From Bacteroidota bacterium (GTDB lineage Bacteria > Bacteroidota > Bacteroidia > Chitinophagales > Chitinophagaceae): a DNA stretch of 64,000 bases. The DNA is taken from positions 104,027-168,026 of the forward strand of contig VBAT01000014.1 of the NCBI GenBank assembly GCA_005884665.1, written 5' to 3'. How positions within the stretch are numbered: position 1 is the first letter of the stretch; each line of letters opens with the position of its first letter. The notes beneath the pieces were generated by a model. It was not told the origin of the DNA, ran no database searches, and was given only the letters and a program-made list of their open reading frames with translations. The translations under genes were made by a program, and so were the position numbers. Shown here piece after piece: positions 62,195 through 64,000 of this stretch.

Positions 62195-63177
62195 AACCTC
62201 CGAAATTGACCGTTTTCACCGAACCCATACATGCTGAAGATCTTATTGGCCGAATCAAATCATTCCTGCGGCCGCTTAAGTATTTTCTGCAGGGACAAGA
62301 ATTGCCAGCGAAAAAAACATTTGGTGGTCATTATGCCGTGACAAGAAGCCTGGTGCAGGGTCTGAAAAAAACAGGGGTCGATTTTAATTATAACCCATCG
62401 CGCGAAAAAGATATTGCAGAAAACGTGATCGTCCTCGCAGGAGTAGAACGGTTAAAACAGGCGATCAACTTAAAAAATAAAGGCAAGATCAGGATGTTAC
62501 TGGCCGGACCGAACGTGGTCGAAGATGTTCGCTCCGAGAATGGGATCGTGGCTAATGAAGCGATTGACCGCTACATCGTACCTTCTGAATGGGTAAAGGA
62601 TCTGGTGATCGAAGACTGTGGCCGGTTAAAGGATCGTGTTCTTTGCTGGTCGGCAGGAGTAGATAGTGAATACTGGAAGCCAACTGTTGATGCAAAGGAC
62701 AGGAAACAGGTTTTAATCTACTGGAAAACCGAGCCGGAAGAGTTTTGCAATGAAGTGATAAAATTTGTACGGGAAGAAGGAATGAACCCGGCGTTGTTAC
62801 AATATGGAAAATACAGCGTGGAAGAATACAAACGACTGCTTGACCGTTCGGCATATGCCATCTTTATCAGCCGTAGCGAAAGCCAGGGAATTGCCTTGGC
62901 AGAAGCCTGGTCGATGAGCGTACCGACCCTGGTATTTGATCCCGGCGAATTCTTTTTTGGAGGCCGTACGATTTACAATGTTTCCGCCTGTCCTTATCTT
63001 ACCCCATCGACAGGTTTGAACTGGAAAACTCTCGCTGAACTAAGAAACATCATCCGGGATAAAAACTCTTTTACCGGTTTTAAACCGAGAGAATATGTGT
63101 TGAAACGGTTTACTGATGAATACTCTGCCACGAAGCTTGTCGAGAATTTGATCCCGCCTACGGGCGGGAGAAAATGA
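62191..63177 (+). CDS. glycosyltransferase, GT1/GT4-like
   Basis: 328 residues. MLLAGPNVVEDVRSENGIVA and YIVPSEWVKDLVIEDC lie in the N-terminal half. The donor-binding region is AIFISRSESQGIALAEAWSM near residue 225-245, a typical EX7E-like stretch. The protein is slightly short for GT4 enzymes but has both halves. It overlaps the preceding gene by 4 nt (ATGA). Confidence 0.78.
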   Translation: MKPPKLTVFTEPIHAEDLIGRIKSFLRPLKYFLQGQELPAKKTFGGHYAVTRSLVQGLKKTGVDFNYNPSREKDIAENVIVLAGVERLKQAINLKNKGKIRMLLAGPNVVEDVRSENGIVANEAIDRYIVPSEWVKDLVIEDCGRLKDRVLCWSAGVDSEYWKPTVDAKDRKQVLIYWKTEPEEFCNEVIKFVREEGMNPALLQYGKYSVEEYKRLLDRSAYAIFISRSESQGIALAEAWSMSVPTLVFDPGEFFFGGRTIYNVSACPYLTPSTGLNWKTLAELRNIIRDKNSFTGFKPREYVLKRFTDEYSATKLVENLIPPTGGRK

Positions 63178-63247
63178 GGTAATTTGAAAATGGGAGAAAC
63201 TCAAAGTATTTGAATGCTCAATAATTTTCAAATTTTCAAATTAGTTA

Positions 63248-64000
63248 ATGGTAGTTGTCAAATTGGAAGGCGGAATGGGAAACCAGTTGTTTCAATATGC
63301 GGCAGGAAGATATTTAGCTCAAAAACTGAATGCAGAACTAAAATTGGATATTGACATATACACGACGGAAAATAAGAGGCAATATGCTCTTCATCATTTT
63401 AATGTGCAAGAGGTTTTCAGTAAGGCCAGGGAAAGAAAGAATTTAAAACGAAAAGAATTTTTCAGGCGGCAGTTGAACAAGTTGGGAGCGGATCTGAAAT
63501 CTTATTGGTATACAGAACAGATCCCCGGATATGACATCAATGTCGAAAAATTGACGGACAATGTTTTCCTGGAAGGGTTCTGGCAGAGCGAAAAATATTT
63601 TAAACCAATAGAAAGCACCATTCGCAAGGAGTTCATAGTTAAAGACCAGCCTTCTGCTCTCAATCGTAAATACCTGGACGAAATAAGATCAGTCAATTCC
63701 ATTTCCATTCATGTCCGGCGAGGCGATTATGTGACTGACAAGGAAACCAACGCTGTACACGGAGTTTGTGATTTGGAATATTACAGGAAAGCGATCGACC
63801 GGATGTCCACAGAAATAAATGATCCGAGGTTTTATATTTTTTCCGATGATATGAAATGGACAAAGGAAAACATTTCCAGTTCTATCCATCCGTTTGCTTA
63901 TAGTGCTCATAACCAGGCAGCCCCCCATGAAGATCTCAGGCTCATGTATTCCTGCAAACACCATATTATCGCTAATAGTAGTTTTAGCTGGTGGGGCGCC
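63248..64000 (+). CDS. alpha-1,2-fucosyltransferase-like enzyme, GT11 (3' end cut by window)
   Basis: 251 residues are visible, with no stop before the window end. The GT11 marks are VVVKLEGGMGNQLFQYAAGR at the start, SISIHVRRGDYV (the HxRRGDY donor-binding motif) and ANSSFSWWGA at the cut end. It transfers fucose or a related deoxy sugar onto the glycan. GT11 enzymes use GDP-fucose, whose synthesis genes are not in the window. The true length is probably about 280-300 residues. Confidence 0.88.
   Translation, partial: MVVVKLEGGMGNQLFQYAAGRYLAQKLNAELKLDIDIYTTENKRQYALHHFNVQEVFSKARERKNLKRKEFFRRQLNKLGADLKSYWYTEQIPGYDINVEKLTDNVFLEGFWQSEKYFKPIESTIRKEFIVKDQPSALNRKYLDEIRSVNSISIHVRRGDYVTDKETNAVHGVCDLEYYRKAIDRMSTEINDPRFYIFSDDMKWTKENISSSIHPFAYSAHNQAAPHEDLRLMYSCKHHIIANSSFSWWGA

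Overview
The window looks like chromosomal DNA from a member of the Bacteroidota, most likely a Chitinophagaceae-type soil or sediment bacterium. The evidence is as follows. Most genes lack a Shine-Dalgarno sequence. Several promoters fit the Bacteroidota TTTG / TAnnTTTG pattern. There is a GldA ATPase, a SusC-type plug signature, many short Cys-lipoproteins and beta-barrel proteins, and an UpxY/NusG-like gene ahead of a polysaccharide locus. I found no rRNA, tRNA, prophage, transposase or CRISPR array.

Layout. 1-5 kb: start of a Bat-type VWA gene, a class D beta-lactamase lipoprotein with its own promoter, lipoproteins, and a zinc-ribbon/TPR + HELAH membrane protease pair. 5-13 kb: kbl, an ECF sigma factor with a membrane anti-sigma-like partner and a beta-barrel protein, an L,D-transpeptidase, an alpha/beta hydrolase and acetyl-CoA synthetase. 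13-21 kb: an MHS-family transporter with a DUF6814-like partner, a carbonic anhydrase / SulP transporter / carbonic anhydrase group, a GH130 lipoprotein and gldA. 21-28 kb: a double M16 protease, enolase, an FtsB/DivIC-like protein, endonuclease III and a beta-barrel protein. 28-36 kb: an SdiA-regulated-type lipoprotein overlapping a metallophosphoesterase/Omp85 fusion, then an HD-PycTM protein followed by a membrane class III nucleotide cyclase. 36-43 kb: a VIT/SusC-plug/TPR fusion protein, then a long leader full of tiny ORFs and terminators, an AAA ATPase and an RtcB RNA ligase. 43-47 kb: a small double-glycine peptide gene, a beta-barrel protein and a DUF5009/HGSNAT-like membrane protein. 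47-64 kb: a surface polysaccharide locus (antiterminator, Wza-like, Wzc-like, sugar-nucleotide enzymes, glycosyltransferases, a damaged rfbA, Wzm/Wzt, methyltransferase, GT11 fucosyltransferase cut by the window end).

The most interesting stretch is 39.7-43.2 kb. Two successive cassettes sit upstream of the AAA-rtcB genes. Each has a tiny ORF whose 3' end carries a copy, or near-copy, of the right arm of the terminator that follows, with almost identical spacing in both. This is the geometry of ribosome-controlled attenuation. A third terminator ends 11 nt before the AAA start codon, so the AAA gene must be reached by read-through. I infer that translation failure (for example cut tRNAs) could release expression of the RNA ligase. 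A second candidate system is the HD-PycTM + cyclase pair at 33.2-35.6 kb, which resembles a Pycsar cyclase/effector pair with a possible built-in phosphodiesterase.

The window also holds several non-coding repeat families. One is a MITE-like family with AAGAACCAAATAAAT-type ends (four copies). Others are ACAGAG-rich palindromic repeats around enolase, a paired GTTATGGTTA palindrome, and a four-helix-bundle (S23/IVP) gene bracketed by inverted hexanucleotide arrays inside the polysaccharide operon.
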